NCBI RefSeq assembly: GCF_027460265.1
Contig: NZ_JAPZBC010000001.1
Span: 3,371,001 to 3,435,000 of the forward strand
Direction: 5' to 3'
Length of the DNA: 64,000 nt
DNA from: Streptomyces sp. WMMC940
GTDB lineage: Bacteria; Actinomycetota; Actinomycetes; Streptomycetales; Streptomycetaceae
In this document: positions 1-9,216 of the stretch, one piece after another
Numbering within the stretch: the first letter of the stretch is position 1
Layout of the letters: each line of letters starts with the position of its first letter
The notes under the pieces: model-generated
What the model was told of the DNA's origin: nothing
Seen by the model: the letters and a program-made list of their open reading frames with translations, nothing else
Databases searched by the model: none
Program-made: the position numbers and the translations under genes

Positions 1-388
1 CGCCGCCCGGCTGTCGGCCGAGCGGGCGCTGGCCGCCGCGGAAAATCTTGACGAGGACGGCATTGTGGATCAGGAGGCCGGGAAGGCTGTTGGGCGTGGC
101 TCCACGGGGTCCTCTCCCACCCCTTCCGCCGTGGAGCCGGATTCCGAGTCCGACCAGCCCTCGGCACCCCCGACCTCACAACTGACCGCCGGTCTGCTGC
201 GCCTGCATGCCGAACGGATGCAGGTGCTGTCGCGCGAGCAGCGCATGCGTGACCGCTTCACCGCGCTCCATCCCGAGGTGGCCGTGGCCGAAGTGGCCGC
301 GCTGCCGGGCGATGTGCACGACCTCGCCGGCCTGAGGGCCATCGGCGACAAGCTCGCCGGCGGCGCCCTCCCGGCCGGAGACGCGTAG
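1..388 (+). CDS. ArsA-like anion-transporting ATPase, C-terminal fragment
   Basis: The reading frame is open from base 2 and ends at TAG 386-388, so only about the last 128 residues are in the window. The tail has a pattern I recognise from the C-terminus of actinobacterial ArsA/GET3-type ATPases: a helix rich in Leu, Arg and Glu, then RFTALHPEV and VAALPGDVHDLAGLRAIGD. No P-loop is visible because the N-terminus is outside. An ArsA-like ATPase next to wblA is the known Streptomyces arrangement, which supports the call. A GTG at 65 could be mistaken for a start, but the frame upstream of it is coding-like. Confidence 0.75.
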   Translation, partial: AARLSAERALAAAENLDEDGIVDQEAGKAVGRGSTGSSPTPSAVEPDSESDQPSAPPTSQLTAGLLRLHAERMQVLSREQRMRDRFTALHPEVAVAEVAALPGDVHDLAGLRAIGDKLAGGALPAGDA

Positions 389-877
389 CCCGGACTACGA
401 CGGCGTCTGCCTTCTCGGGCATCCGGGCACACGGCGGAGCGACGCGGCCCGCCGCACGGCCGGGCCGCGCGGTGCCTGAGGGCTGTCCCGTACTGCGTGC
501 GGCCGTGCACAGGCGACCGCCGGCACGCCTCTGCGAGGGGACGACAGGCGACCCCGTCCGCTGTGTGACGGCTCACATCCGGGTGGGGAGCTCCAACGCC
601 GAGGACACGCACGGCTCGGGCGGACCGGGCACGCGTGGCCGGCGCGCTCGCCGCGGCCACCCCGGACGGCAGACGGGACGCACGACCGTCAGGCCGCCGT
701 CAGTCGGCGAGACCGCCCGAACACGGCTCGGCGGAACACGCTCCACAGGGCGCGACAACGAACCCGAGGGACCCATGGGACCCGCAGAGCGGCCGGAGGT
801 CCCTCGGACCCCAGGCCGCGCGGAGGGACACGATGTGGCGTGACCGGGGCCGGACCTGCGGCCGCCTCGGCCCCGGT
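389..877. terminator. Convergent intergenic region with terminator hairpin at 843-877
   Basis: This 489-bp gap separates the ArsA-like gene from the convergent wblA. The only clear structure is an inverted repeat, ACCGGGGCCG at 843-852 pairing with CGGCCCCGGT at 868-877. It abuts the wblA stop codon and could stop transcription of wblA, or of both genes. I see no convincing gene in the rest of the gap. Confidence 0.5.
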
Positions 878-1222
878 TCAGCCCACGGCGGCGAACGTCT
901 CATAGGTCTCGTCGTCCTCGAGACCCACGGGCAGGATGCCCGCGCTGCGCTCGTACTCCGTACGCGCGGTCTCCAGCAGACGACGCCAGGAGGTGACGGT
1001 GGGGCGCCGGCGCAGCAACGCGCGCCGCTCCCGCTCGGTCATGCCACCCCACACACCGAACTCGACACGGTTGTCGAGCGCGTCGGCCAGGCACTCCGTC
1101 CGCACCGGGCATCCGGTGCACACCGCCTTGGCCCTGTTCTGCGCCGCTCCTTGTACGAACAGTTCATCCGGATCGGTAGTGCGGCAAGCTGCCTGCGCAC
1201 TCCAGTCGGTTACCCAGCCCAT
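878..1222 (-). CDS. wblA: WhiB-family iron-sulfur regulator WblA
   Basis: A 114-residue WhiB-like protein. Four cysteines that would bind a [4Fe-4S] cluster are visible: one in SAQAACRTTD, two in the CTGC motif and one in RTECLADAL. They are followed by the family turn GVWGG and a basic segment RERRALLRRR that contacts DNA or sigma factor. The start at 1222 gives MGWVTDWSAQ, the N-terminus I know for S. coelicolor WblA (SCO3579); an upstream in-frame ATG at 1279 would add 19 unconserved residues. WblA is a pleiotropic regulator of sporulation and antibiotic production in Streptomyces. It is divergent from the PBP gene and convergent with the ArsA-like gene. Confidence 0.95.
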   Translation of the reverse strand: MGWVTDWSAQAACRTTDPDELFVQGAAQNRAKAVCTGCPVRTECLADALDNRVEFGVWGGMTERERRALLRRRPTVTSWRRLLETARTEYERSAGILPVGLEDDETYETFAAVG

Positions 1223-1582
1223 GCCGGCGCCGTCCTCTCCCGAATCGAGGCTCCCCCACGGCGGCAGCGGCATATTCACCGCTACCAGTTGAGGACGTTA
1301 CGGAAGGTGGACACAGCGCAACACCCCCTTCGGGCCCAATCTTGAATGGCCCGAACGGACTATGCGTAAGCGGCAGATCACCCGGGGGAGTGAGCTGAGG
1401 GCATACGTAATGAATCCGGCAAATCAGCCGGACAAACGGAACGGCCGCAGGGAGGACGTCACTGCGGAGCGACTCGGGATGGCGCGCGGTCTTGATGCAC
1501 AACCGCACTGCTGTGACAGTTGGGAGCAGCTTAGGCCAAGGCATATACGCGTGTCCGGAGAATGAGAACGTAGGCTGCCCCT
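1223..1582. promoter_or_regulatory. Divergent promoter region between wblA and the PBP gene
   Basis: A 360-bp non-coding region between two divergent genes, so both promoters must lie here. It is less GC-rich than its surroundings. It contains a short palindrome, TCCGGC-N6-GCCGGA, near 1416-1433, and AT-rich stretches around 1340-1420. Long leaders are typical of wbl genes. I cannot assign -10/-35 boxes or a specific regulator from sequence alone. Confidence 0.5.
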
Positions 1583-3829
1583 ATGTCGAAGAAGCGATCG
1601 GGCGGTGGTCTGACCGGGACCCAGCAGGCCGCCAAGTTCCTCGGTGTCAGTGTGCTCGCGGGAGCCGTGCTGGCGGGCCTCGCCCTGCCGGCCGCCGGCG
1701 CGCTGGGACTGGCCGCCAAGGGCACGGTCGAGGGATTCGACGAGATCCCCGCCAATCTCAAGACCCCGCCACTGAGCCAGCGCACGACGATCCTGGACGC
1801 CGACGGGGGCCAGATCGCCACCGTCTACTCGCGTGACCGCACGGTCGTCCCGCTGAAGGACATCTCGCCGTACATGCAGAAGGCCATCGTCGCCATCGAG
1901 GACGCGCGTTTCTACGAACACGGGGCGATCGACCTCAAGGGCGTGCTGCGCGCCGTCAACCGCAACGCGCAGGAGGGCGGCGTGACCCAGGGCGCGTCGA
2001 CCCTCACCCAGCAGTACGTCAAGAACGTCTTCGTCGAGGAGGCCGGCGACGATCCGGACAAGGTCGCCCAGGCCACCCAGCAGACCATCGGCCGCAAGGT
2101 CCGCGAGCTCAAGTACGCGATCCAGGTCGAGGAGGAGCTCGGGAAGAAGAAGATCCTCGAGAACTACCTCAACATCACCTTCTTCGGCCAGCAGGCCTAC
2201 GGCGTCGAGGCGGCGTCCAAGCGCTACTTCTCGAAGTCGGCGAAGAACCTGAAGCTGGAGGAGGCCGCGCTGCTCGCCGGCATCGTCCAGTCGCCCAGTC
2301 GCTACGACCCCGTCAACGACGGCGAGGAGGCGACCAAGCGGCGCAACACCGTGCTCCAGCGGATGGCCGACGTCGGCGACATCTCCCAGTCCGAGGCCGA
2401 CAGGGCCAAGGAGACGCCGATCACACTGAAGGTCAGCAAGCCCAAGAACGGCTGCATCACGGCCGTCGACGGCGCGGGCTTCTTCTGCGACTACGTGCGC
2501 GAGGTCTTCCTCACGGACCCGGTCTTCGGCAAGACCCGCGAGGAGCGGGCCAAGGTCTGGAACCAGGGCGGCCTGACGATCCGTACGACCCTGGACCCGC
2601 AGGCGCAGAAGTCCGCCCAGGAGTCGCTGAAGGACCACGTCTACCAGGCCGACAAGGTCGCGGCGGCGGTCACCATGGTGGAGCCCGGGACGGGCCGGAT
2701 CATCGCGATGGGCCAGTCCAAGCCGTACGGCTTCGGCGAGAACGAGACACAGATCAACTACTCGGTCGACGCCAAGATGGGCGGCTCCAACTTCGGCTTC
2801 CCGGTGGGTTCGACCTTCAAGCCGTTCGTGGCCGCGGCCGCGCTGGAGCAGGGCCGGCCACCGACGCAGTCGTACCCGGCTCCGTACAAGATGCCGTACC
2901 CGGACTCGATCGCGAGCTGTTCCGACCGGCCCTGGCGGAACCGCGGCGGCGACACGGTGGAGAACGAGAACGAGAAGGAAGTCGGGCCCTACGCCCTCCG
3001 CGAGGCGATGGAGCTCTCCGTCAACACGTACTTCGTGCAGATGATAGGAGACATCGGTCTCTGCCCCGTGGTGGAGATGACCGACCGCCTGGGCGTGGTA
3101 CAGGGCAACGGGGAGAAGCTCCCGGCCAGTCCCGCGCCGCTGACCCTCGGCTCGACCGGTATCTCGCCGCTCACGATGGCCAACGCCTACGCGACGTTCG
3201 CCAACCGCGGCACGCACTGCACACCGACGGCGATCGAGTCGATCACGACCGCCGACGGCAAGAGCCTCAGGGTTCCGCGGACCGAGTGCGGCAAGGTGAT
3301 GTCGGAGCGCACGGCGGACACCGTCAACACGCTGCTGCGCGGCGTGGTCGACTCCGGTACCGGCCAGGAGGCCGGCCTGACGGACCGTGACAACGCGGGC
3401 AAGACGGGTACGACGGACGAACGCAGGAACGCCTGGTTCGTGGGCTACACCCCGAACCTGTCGGGAGCGGTCTGGGTCGGCAGCGCCACCCAGAAGGTGA
3501 AGATGGTGAACATCCGCATCGGCGGCCGCTACCACGGCAAGGTCTTCGGCGGTCAGGTCCCCGGCCCGATCTGGAAGGACGCGATGGCGGGGGCGCTGGA
3601 GGGCAAGGAGGCCCCGGGCTTCAACACCGTCCACGTGCCCGACACGTCGCAGGACGAGGGCGGGGAGGACGAGGGGCGCCCTGACGACGACGGCCGCCAC
3701 GACGACAAGCCCGGCAGGAACGGCGGCCGGGACCCGTTCCCCGGCATCTCGCTCCCGCCGGACTTCATCGGCGGCAACGTCACCCGCGGCCAGGACAGCG
3801 GCGGGAACGGAGGGCGGCATCGGGAGTGA
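1583..3829 (+). CDS. Class A penicillin-binding protein (transglycosylase/transpeptidase)
   Basis: A 748-residue bifunctional peptidoglycan synthase. A hydrophobic anchor lies at about residues 15-45. The GT51 transglycosylase domain follows with EDARFYEHGAID near 105 and GASTLTQQYVKN. The transpeptidase domain has the serine motif S410-T-F-K413, the SVN motif at about 479 and KTGTT at about 607. The C-terminal tail (about 690-748) is acidic, Gly- and Asp-rich and looks disordered. It would act outside the membrane, polymerising and cross-linking glycan strands. Its place beside wblA matches the conserved Streptomyces neighbourhood. The ATG at 1583 puts the membrane anchor right after a short basic cytoplasmic tail. 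Confidence 0.93.
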   Translation: MSKKRSGGGLTGTQQAAKFLGVSVLAGAVLAGLALPAAGALGLAAKGTVEGFDEIPANLKTPPLSQRTTILDADGGQIATVYSRDRTVVPLKDISPYMQKAIVAIEDARFYEHGAIDLKGVLRAVNRNAQEGGVTQGASTLTQQYVKNVFVEEAGDDPDKVAQATQQTIGRKVRELKYAIQVEEELGKKKILENYLNITFFGQQAYGVEAASKRYFSKSAKNLKLEEAALLAGIVQSPSRYDPVNDGEEATKRRNTVLQRMADVGDISQSEADRAKETPITLKVSKPKNGCITAVDGAGFFCDYVREVFLTDPVFGKTREERAKVWNQGGLTIRTTLDPQAQKSAQESLKDHVYQADKVAAAVTMVEPGTGRIIAMGQSKPYGFGENETQINYSVDAKMGGSNFGFPVGSTFKPFVAAAALEQGRPPTQSYPAPYKMPYPDSIASCSDRPWRNRGGDTVENENEKEVGPYALREAMELSVNTYFVQMIGDIGLCPVVEMTDRLGVVQGNGEKLPASPAPLTLGSTGISPLTMANAYATFANRGTHCTPTAIESITTADGKSLRVPRTECGKVMSERTADTVNTLLRGVVDSGTGQEAGLTDRDNAGKTGTTDERRNAWFVGYTPNLSGAVWVGSATQKVKMVNIRIGGRYHGKVFGGQVPGPIWKDAMAGALEGKEAPGFNTVHVPDTSQDEGGEDEGRPDDDGRHDDKPGRNGGRDPFPGISLPPDFIGGNVTRGQDSGGNGGRHRE

Positions 3830-4193
3830 CCCCGATGCCGACCGCGGCTCCGGTCACCGTCCCCGTCCCGGTCCGACGTGATCCGTCCCGCGCGGATACG
3901 TGACAGGAGCGGGCCGCACCGTCCGGTGGTCCGGGGCGGACGCGGCCGCCGGTCCCGGCACGGGTGCGGCCGCCGCGGCCCGCGCGGTTCACTCGCCGCG
4001 TGCCGCCGGACCGGGCAAGGGTCACCCGACCCCGGACAGCGGCCCGGCCGCGGGGGTCACCGTGGCGCCACCGGCGTGGAGCAGTACGGCGAAGGGTCCC
4101 GGTGCGGATGGCACCGGGACCCTTCGCCGTACGGGCGCGGTGCGGAACAGGCGCCGCGCGGAACGGGCGCCGCTCGCGGGGCCGACCGCGGAG
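3830..4193. terminator. Intergenic region with perfect bidirectional terminator at 4085-4131
   Basis: A 21-bp perfect inverted repeat (4085-4105 with 4111-4131, loop GGATG) lies between the convergent PBP and YqeY-like genes, so it can serve both. The stem contains GAAGGGTCCCGG. There is no T-tract, as is usual for Streptomyces terminators. The rest of the 364-bp gap has no recognisable gene. Confidence 0.8.
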
Positions 4194-4658
4194 TCAGCCT
4201 GCGAGGAGCTTCTTGACCGCCGCGGCCACGCGGCCGCCCTCGGCGCGGCCCGCCACCTTCGGGTTGACGATCTTCATGACCGCACCCATCGCCCGGGGAC
4301 CCTCGGCGCCAGCGCCCCTGGCCTCCTCGACGGCCTGGGCCACGATGCCGTTCAACTCGTCGTCCGTCAGCTGCTTGGGCAGGTAGGCGTCGAGGATCTC
4401 GCCCTCCGCCTTCTCGCGGTCCGCCTGCTCGGCGCGACCGCCCTGGGCGAAGGCCTCGGCCGCCTCGCGGCGCTTCTTCGCCTCCTTGGCGATCACCTTC
4501 TGGACCTCGTCGTCGGAGAGTTCACGCGCCTCCTTGCCCGCGACCTCCTCCTTGGTGATCGCGGAGAGGGTCAGCCGGAGCGTCGAGGAGCGCAGTTCGT
4601 CGCGCGCCCTGATCGCCTCGGTGAGGTCTTCCTGCAGCTTGGACTTGAGCGTGGTCAT
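4194..4658 (-). CDS. GatB/YqeY domain-containing protein
   Basis: A 154-residue protein starting MTTLKSKLQEDL and ending VAAAVKKLLAG. The family hallmarks are the N-terminal helix with ARDELRSSTLRL, the motif DAYLPKQLTDDEL, and MGAVMKIVNPKVAGRAEGGRV near the C-terminus. It resembles the tRNA-binding tail domain of the GatB amidotransferase subunit as a free-standing protein. The cellular role is not well established, although a link to tRNA metabolism is assumed. The start at 4658 is chosen because conservation begins there; upstream in-frame codons are low-complexity Arg/Pro. Confidence 0.9.
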   Translation of the reverse strand: MTTLKSKLQEDLTEAIRARDELRSSTLRLTLSAITKEEVAGKEARELSDDEVQKVIAKEAKKRREAAEAFAQGGRAEQADREKAEGEILDAYLPKQLTDDELNGIVAQAVEEARGAGAEGPRAMGAVMKIVNPKVAGRAEGGRVAAAVKKLLAG

Positions 4659-5136
4659 GCGTCGATTGTGGCAGGCGCGCGCCCTCACACGCCCGCGCAT
4701 TTCCCCCGCGCGGGCCGGAGCCCCTGCTGCCGGGACGACGGCCGCGGCGGGCCGTGGCCTGCGCCCCCTCACCCCACGGCGTCGGCTCACCCGTACCCCG
4801 GCCACCCACCACCTCGACCCGACCGCCACCTCAGCCCGACCGTCGGACCGAACCGCCCCTGAGATCGACCCGACCGTGAGATCCGCTCACCCACCCCCTC
4901 GCCCCGGGCCGTCACCCCTGCCCGACCACCACCCCTGCCCGACCGCCACCTCGGCCCGACCGTCGGACCGACCCGCCCCTGAGATCGACCCGACCGTGAG
5001 ATCGGCTCACCCACCCCCTCGCCCCGGGCCGTCACCCCTGCCCGACCTCCGCCCGTAAGGCGCCGGACACATCGTGGCCGTTTCCGGGTGGCGCCCGCGT
5101 CGGCCTGCGGCCACCGGCCGTTGACAGCCTGCGCGC
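4659..5136. repeat. Intergenic region with 120-bp tandem repeat at 4821-5047
   Basis: A 478-bp gap. It contains two tandem copies of a 120-bp unit, 4821-4940 and 4941-5047 (the second incomplete), differing at only a few positions. Each unit includes GAGATCGACCCGACCGTGAG and a pyrimidine-rich stretch CCACCCCCTCGCCCC. No gene fits; the frames crossing it are Pro/Thr/Arg low complexity. The mannosyltransferase promoter must lie downstream of or inside it. Confidence 0.8.
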
Positions 5137-6720
5137 ATGCCGGTCCTCCGCCTTCCCGTCGACGACCGCCGCTGCCGGTGGCTGGGGCTGACGGGGTCGG
5201 CGGCGCTGGCTGCGGGCGGCACGGCAGCCGGTGCCCTGCCCGTAGGCGACGCACCGGCGCCGAACTCCGGAACGGCCGTGCTCGGCCTGGCCGCGGCGTA
5301 CTTCGGACTGGTCCTGCTGGTGGCCGCCTGGGCGCTCCTCGGCCGCACGGCACGCGGGCCCGTGCCGCCGAGCCTTCGCGGCCTGCTGCTCACCCTCGCA
5401 CTGTGGGCGGCGCCGCTGCTCCTGGCCCCGCCCCTGTTCAGCCGGGACGTGTACAGCTATCTCGCGCAGGGGGCGATGGTCGACGCCCGGATCGACGTGT
5501 ACGCCAACGGCCCGTCCCGGCTCGGCGGACCGCTGGCCGCCGAAGTGGCGCCGATCTGGCGGCACACCCCGACCCCGTACGGGCCGGTCTTCCTCGGCTG
5601 TGCCTCGGCGATAGCGGGTTTCGCCCGCAGTGAGGTCGTCACCGGGGTCCTCGGCATGCGGCTGGTGGCCCTGCTCGGCGTGGCACTGATGGTGCTGTGT
5701 CTCCCGGCTCTCGCCGGGCACTGCGGCGCCGACCCCCGTACCGCCGTGTGGCTCGGCGGACTCAACCCGCTCGTGCTGCTCCACCTCGTCGGCGGTGCCC
5801 ACAACGACGCGGTCATGCTGGGCCTGCTCGGCGCGGGTCTCGTGGCGGCACTCGGCCGGTGGCCGGTCGTCGGTGCCGTACTCGTCACCCTCGCCGCGCT
5901 GGTGAAGGCCCCGGCGGTGCTCGGTCTGCCGGCCGTCGCCCTGCTCCGGGCGCGACGCCGGTCCGGCAGGAGCCCCCTGCTGCGTGCCGTCCTCGCCACC
6001 GGCGGCGCGGCGGCCGCCACCACCGTCGCCGCGACCGCGCTGGCCGGCACCGGCTACGGCTGGACGGCCGCTCTCGACACCCCGGTGTCGCCGGGTAACT
6101 GGTCGCTGACCTCGACGCTCGGCCGCCTGACCGGGGCGGCGCTGCGGAGCGCGGGCAGCGGGCCGGCCGAATTCGCCGTACCTGCCTGGCACTTGGCCGG
6201 CCTCGCCGCCACCGCTCTCACCGTCCTCGTCTGCTGGAGACGCCACCATCTGCGCCGGCCGGTGTACGCGGTCGGACTCAGCCTGGGTGCCGTGGCCGTC
6301 CTGGGCCCGGCGATCCGTCCGTGGTACGTCTTGTGGGGCGTGTTCCTGATCGCAGCCACGGCGCCCAGCGGTTCGGTGCGCGTGCGGCGCGTGGCTGCCC
6401 TGGTGAGCGGATTTCTCGCTCTCGTGGTGATGCCGAGCGGGTTCACGCCCGACCATAATCAGCTGTTGATCGCGGTTGGCGGAAGCACACTGGGGGTACT
6501 GGCGCTGTGGTGCGCATACAGGCTGGCGGCACGAGCGGCAGACCGGGCTCCCCGCCCGGAGGCACCCCCTCCGGCGGCTCCCCGCCCGAAGGAACCTCCT
6601 CCGGCGGCCCCGTACCCGGAGGACCCGCCGCCCCCGGCAGCAGCCCCTCTCCTGGATCCTCCGCCGCAGCGCGACGACCCGGCGCGGGACCCGCACCGTC
6701 CGCTGGGGAGCACAGCGTGA
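5137..6720 (+). CDS. Polyprenol-phosphomannose-dependent alpha-1,6-mannosyltransferase (MptB-like, GT-C)
   Basis: A 527-residue integral membrane protein with about 12 hydrophobic segments. The first extracytoplasmic loop has LFSRDVYSYLAQGAMV, whose acidic residue is typical of GT-C transferases that take sugar from a lipid phosphate donor. The order of motifs (WRHTPTPYGPVF, GGLNPLVLLHLVGGAHNDA, then PWYVLWG) matches the MptA/MptB family. The C-terminal 60 residues are Pro/Glu repeats (PPAAPRPKEPPP type). Its stop overlaps the GTG start of the next gene (GTGA at 6717-6720), which implies translational coupling. It probably mannosylates a lipid or protein at the cell surface; the exact acceptor cannot be read. 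Confidence 0.8.
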   Translation: MPVLRLPVDDRRCRWLGLTGSAALAAGGTAAGALPVGDAPAPNSGTAVLGLAAAYFGLVLLVAAWALLGRTARGPVPPSLRGLLLTLALWAAPLLLAPPLFSRDVYSYLAQGAMVDARIDVYANGPSRLGGPLAAEVAPIWRHTPTPYGPVFLGCASAIAGFARSEVVTGVLGMRLVALLGVALMVLCLPALAGHCGADPRTAVWLGGLNPLVLLHLVGGAHNDAVMLGLLGAGLVAALGRWPVVGAVLVTLAALVKAPAVLGLPAVALLRARRRSGRSPLLRAVLATGGAAAATTVAATALAGTGYGWTAALDTPVSPGNWSLTSTLGRLTGAALRSAGSGPAEFAVPAWHLAGLAATALTVLVCWRRHHLRRPVYAVGLSLGAVAVLGPAIRPWYVLWGVFLIAATAPSGSVRVRRVAALVSGFLALVVMPSGFTPDHNQLLIAVGGSTLGVLALWCAYRLAARAADRAPRPEAPPPAAPRPKEPPPAAPYPEDPPPPAAAPLLDPPPQRDDPARDPHRPLGSTA

Positions 6721-8069
6721 GCGTTCCCGTGACCAGGCGGGGCCGTGTCCTGGTGGCCCTCGGCATGTCGGCGGTGGTGGTCTTCTTCCTCGGCACCGTG
6801 CCGTTCCACCGGAACTGGTTCGACCTGCACGTCTACTACGGGGCGGTCGAGCACTGGATCGGCGGCCACCCGATCTACGACTACCTCCGGCCCGGAACCC
6901 GCTACGGCTTCACCTACCCGCCCTTCGCGGCACTGTGCATGCTGCCGATGACCCTGGTCGGCTGGCACAGCGCCCTGGCGATAAGCCAGCTGATGAACGT
7001 GGCGGCGGCCGCACTCATCCTCTACGTCTGCCTGGACGCGACGATCAGGCGGGAGAGCCGGCACAGATGGTTCGCGTACGCCGTGGCGGCCTGCATGCTC
7101 GCACTGCTGGAGCCCGTGCGGGACACCGTGAGCTTCGGCCAGGTCAATCTCCTCCTGCTGGCGCTGGTCCTCGCCGACTGCTGGCTGCTGACGGCCGGGC
7201 GCGAGCGCTTCCCGTCGCTCGGCCGGTTCGCCGGTCTCGGCATCGGCCTCGCGGCCGCGATCAAACTCACCCCGGCGATCTTCATCTGCTACCTGCTGGT
7301 GACCCGGCGGTGGCGGCCGGCCGGGGTCGCCATCGGCACCGCGAGCGGCGCGACCCTGCTCGCCGCGTTGGCGGCGCCGACGGCATCGCGCACGTTCTGG
7401 ACCGAGGCGATGTGGAACACCGACCGGGTCGGTTCGCTCTCCTACGTCTCCAACCAGTCCTGGCAGGGCATGCTGGCCCGGCTCACCGAACCGTTCGCCG
7501 AGCCCAGCCGCGCGGTGTGGGCCGTGGGCGTACTGCTCCTGATGTGGCTGTGGGCCCGGCGGGTGCGGCAGGCCGTCGCCACGGGTGACGAGCTCGCGGG
7601 CTTCGCCCTGACGGGTATCGCCGCCTGCCTGGTGAGCCCGGTCACCTGGGTGCACCACCTGGTCTGGCTGATCCCGGCCCTCGCCGTGCTCACCGACAAG
7701 GGGCTGCGGGCCGCGCCGGGCGGGGAGCGCCGCCGCAGGCTGCTGACCTGGGCCCTGGCGAGCTACGCGATCCTGTGCAGCAGCATGGTCTGGCTGTGGC
7801 GGTGGAACGACGGCGGTGCGCCCGGATTCCTCGGTGCCAACGCCTACGTGTGGATAGCGCTGCTCCTGCTACTGCTGCTGCCGCTCGGACGGCCGGGCAC
7901 GGACGGGGACGGGCCGTATGCGGAGAGCGGACCGTCTGCGACGATGGGCGCATGCGCGCACGCTACGGCCTCTCCCTCAAGATCGGTGCCGGTGTCACGG
8001 CTGTCGGAGCAGTCGGCATCGCCTACGCGGCCGGGTTCGAAGCCCGCTCCTTCCGGCTCCGGCGGGTGA
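6717..8069 (+). CDS. Glycosyltransferase 87 family mannosyltransferase
   Basis: A 450-residue polytopic protein. Family features are the early loop FDLHVYYGAVEHWIGGHPIYDY with acidic and Tyr residues, GFTYPPFAALCMLPM, the QVNLLLLALVLAD segment and SPVTWVHHLVWLIPAL, as in the GT87 (PimE-like alpha-1,2-mannosyltransferase) family. GTG 6717 is preferred because it overlaps the upstream stop codon; the frame further upstream is only the other-frame shadow of the Pro-rich tail. The 3' end overlaps the next gene by 118 bp, and its last 50 residues are low-complexity and unlikely to matter. It probably works with the upstream transferase on a mannosylated surface glycan. Confidence 0.8.
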   Translation: MSVPVTRRGRVLVALGMSAVVVFFLGTVPFHRNWFDLHVYYGAVEHWIGGHPIYDYLRPGTRYGFTYPPFAALCMLPMTLVGWHSALAISQLMNVAAAALILYVCLDATIRRESRHRWFAYAVAACMLALLEPVRDTVSFGQVNLLLLALVLADCWLLTAGRERFPSLGRFAGLGIGLAAAIKLTPAIFICYLLVTRRWRPAGVAIGTASGATLLAALAAPTASRTFWTEAMWNTDRVGSLSYVSNQSWQGMLARLTEPFAEPSRAVWAVGVLLLMWLWARRVRQAVATGDELAGFALTGIAACLVSPVTWVHHLVWLIPALAVLTDKGLRAAPGGERRRRLLTWALASYAILCSSMVWLWRWNDGGAPGFLGANAYVWIALLLLLLLPLGRPGTDGDGPYAESGPSATMGACAHATASPSRSVPVSRLSEQSASPTRPGSKPAPSGSGG

Positions 8070-8893
8070 CCGTCCCCGTTCTGCCGAGAGGGATGCGTCC
8101 CCTGCGCGTACTGCAGGTCTCCGACATCCACATGGTGTGCGGGCAACGCAAGAAGCGGGCCTGGCTCCAGTCGCTGGCGGGGCTGCGCCCCGACCTCGTC
8201 GTCAACACCGGCGACAACCTGTCGGACACGAACGCCGTGCCCGAGGTGCTCGACGCCCTCGGGCCGCTGATGGAGTACCCGGGTGTGTACGTCTTCGGGT
8301 CGAACGACTACTACGGCCCGAAGCTGCGCAATCCGGCCCGCTACCTGATCGAGAAGTCCCAGGGCCGCCACGGGCTCAACGGCAACGCCCCCGCGGTGGG
8401 CGTCGTGCACAACCCCTGGGAGGGCCTCCGGGACGCCTTCGACGCGGCCGGGTGGGTCGGCCTGAGCAACGCGCGCGGCCGTCTGAAGCTCGACGGCGGC
8501 CTCGAGCTCGCCTTCACGGGGCTGGACGATCCCCACATCAAACGGGACCGCTACGAGAAGGTCGCCGGCGGCCCCGACAAGACCGCCGACTTCTCGATGG
8601 CCGTCGTCCACGCCCCCTATCTGCGCTCGCTGGACGCCTTCACGACCGAGGGCTACCCCCTGATCCTCGCGGGCCACACCCACGGCGGCCAGCTGTGCAT
8701 CCCCTTCTACGGCGCCCTGGTCACCAACTGCGACATCGACACCGACCGGGTGAAGGGTCTTTCCACCCACGGGTCCGACGGCCTCGTCTCCTACCTCCAC
8801 GTCTCCGCGGGCTGCGGCACCAACCGCTACACCCCGGTCCGTTTCGCCTGCCCTCCGGAGGCGACGCTGCTGACGCTGGTCGCACGGGACTGA
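7952..8893 (+). CDS. Membrane-associated metallophosphoesterase
   Basis: A 313-residue calcineurin-like phosphoesterase. Metal-ligand motifs appear in family order: QVSDIHMVC (D and H), VVNTGDNLSD (GDN), GSNDYY (GNH-like, with Ser-Asn-Asp), a His in VVHAPYLRS, and AGHTHGGQLCIP (GHTHGGQ). A single hydrophobic segment at residues 8-25 suggests membrane tethering, with the domain probably outside. The ATG at 7952 lies inside the preceding gene, so expression is likely coupled. It resembles YkuE/YaeI-type enzymes, some of which act on lipid phosphates. The substrate is unknown. Confidence 0.85.
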   Translation: MRARYGLSLKIGAGVTAVGAVGIAYAAGFEARSFRLRRVTVPVLPRGMRPLRVLQVSDIHMVCGQRKKRAWLQSLAGLRPDLVVNTGDNLSDTNAVPEVLDALGPLMEYPGVYVFGSNDYYGPKLRNPARYLIEKSQGRHGLNGNAPAVGVVHNPWEGLRDAFDAAGWVGLSNARGRLKLDGGLELAFTGLDDPHIKRDRYEKVAGGPDKTADFSMAVVHAPYLRSLDAFTTEGYPLILAGHTHGGQLCIPFYGALVTNCDIDTDRVKGLSTHGSDGLVSYLHVSAGCGTNRYTPVRFACPPEATLLTLVARD

Positions 8894-9142
8894 GCCGGCC
8901 CCCGGCCACGCCAGGACGGCGCGGCCGTAGCGGGACGCGCGGCCGTCGGCGGCGCGCCGGGCGAGGGAGCCGGCGGTACGGGTGTGACGGCTGAGGTCCC
9001 CCCGCTGGCACCGCCCCTCCCCGGCCGGCGTCCGACACGACTCAAGCCGCTCCGCCCCTGGTGAGGGCCCCGTAAAACCGGATTTCGTCTCCGGGCGCCG
9101 GTGGGCTAAAGTAAACGACGTCGCCGCGAGAGCGAGTGACAT

Positions 9143-9216
9143 CGGGGTGTAGCGCAGCTTGGCAGCGCGCTTCGTTCGGGACGAAGAGGTCGTGGGTTCA
9201 AATCCCGCCACCCCGA
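9143..9216 (+). tRNA. tRNA-Pro (anticodon CGG)
   Basis: The acceptor stem is CGGGGTG at 9143-9149 pairing with CACCCCG at 9209-9215, discriminator A9216, and CCA is not encoded. The anticodon stem CTTCG/CGAAG encloses the loop TTCGGGA (9175-9181), giving anticodon CGG. The T arm contains GGGTTCAAATCCC. It is the integration target of the adjacent element: everything from the first base of the anticodon loop onward is duplicated at 32692. Confidence 0.97.

Noticed and set aside
1424..3820. A 798-codon minus-strand frame over the PBP gene
   Set aside because: The plus strand encodes all class A PBP motifs; the minus frame is a GC-skew shadow.
4790..5047. CRISPR-like repeat
   Set aside because: Only two long direct units with no unique spacers between them; a tandem duplication, not an array.
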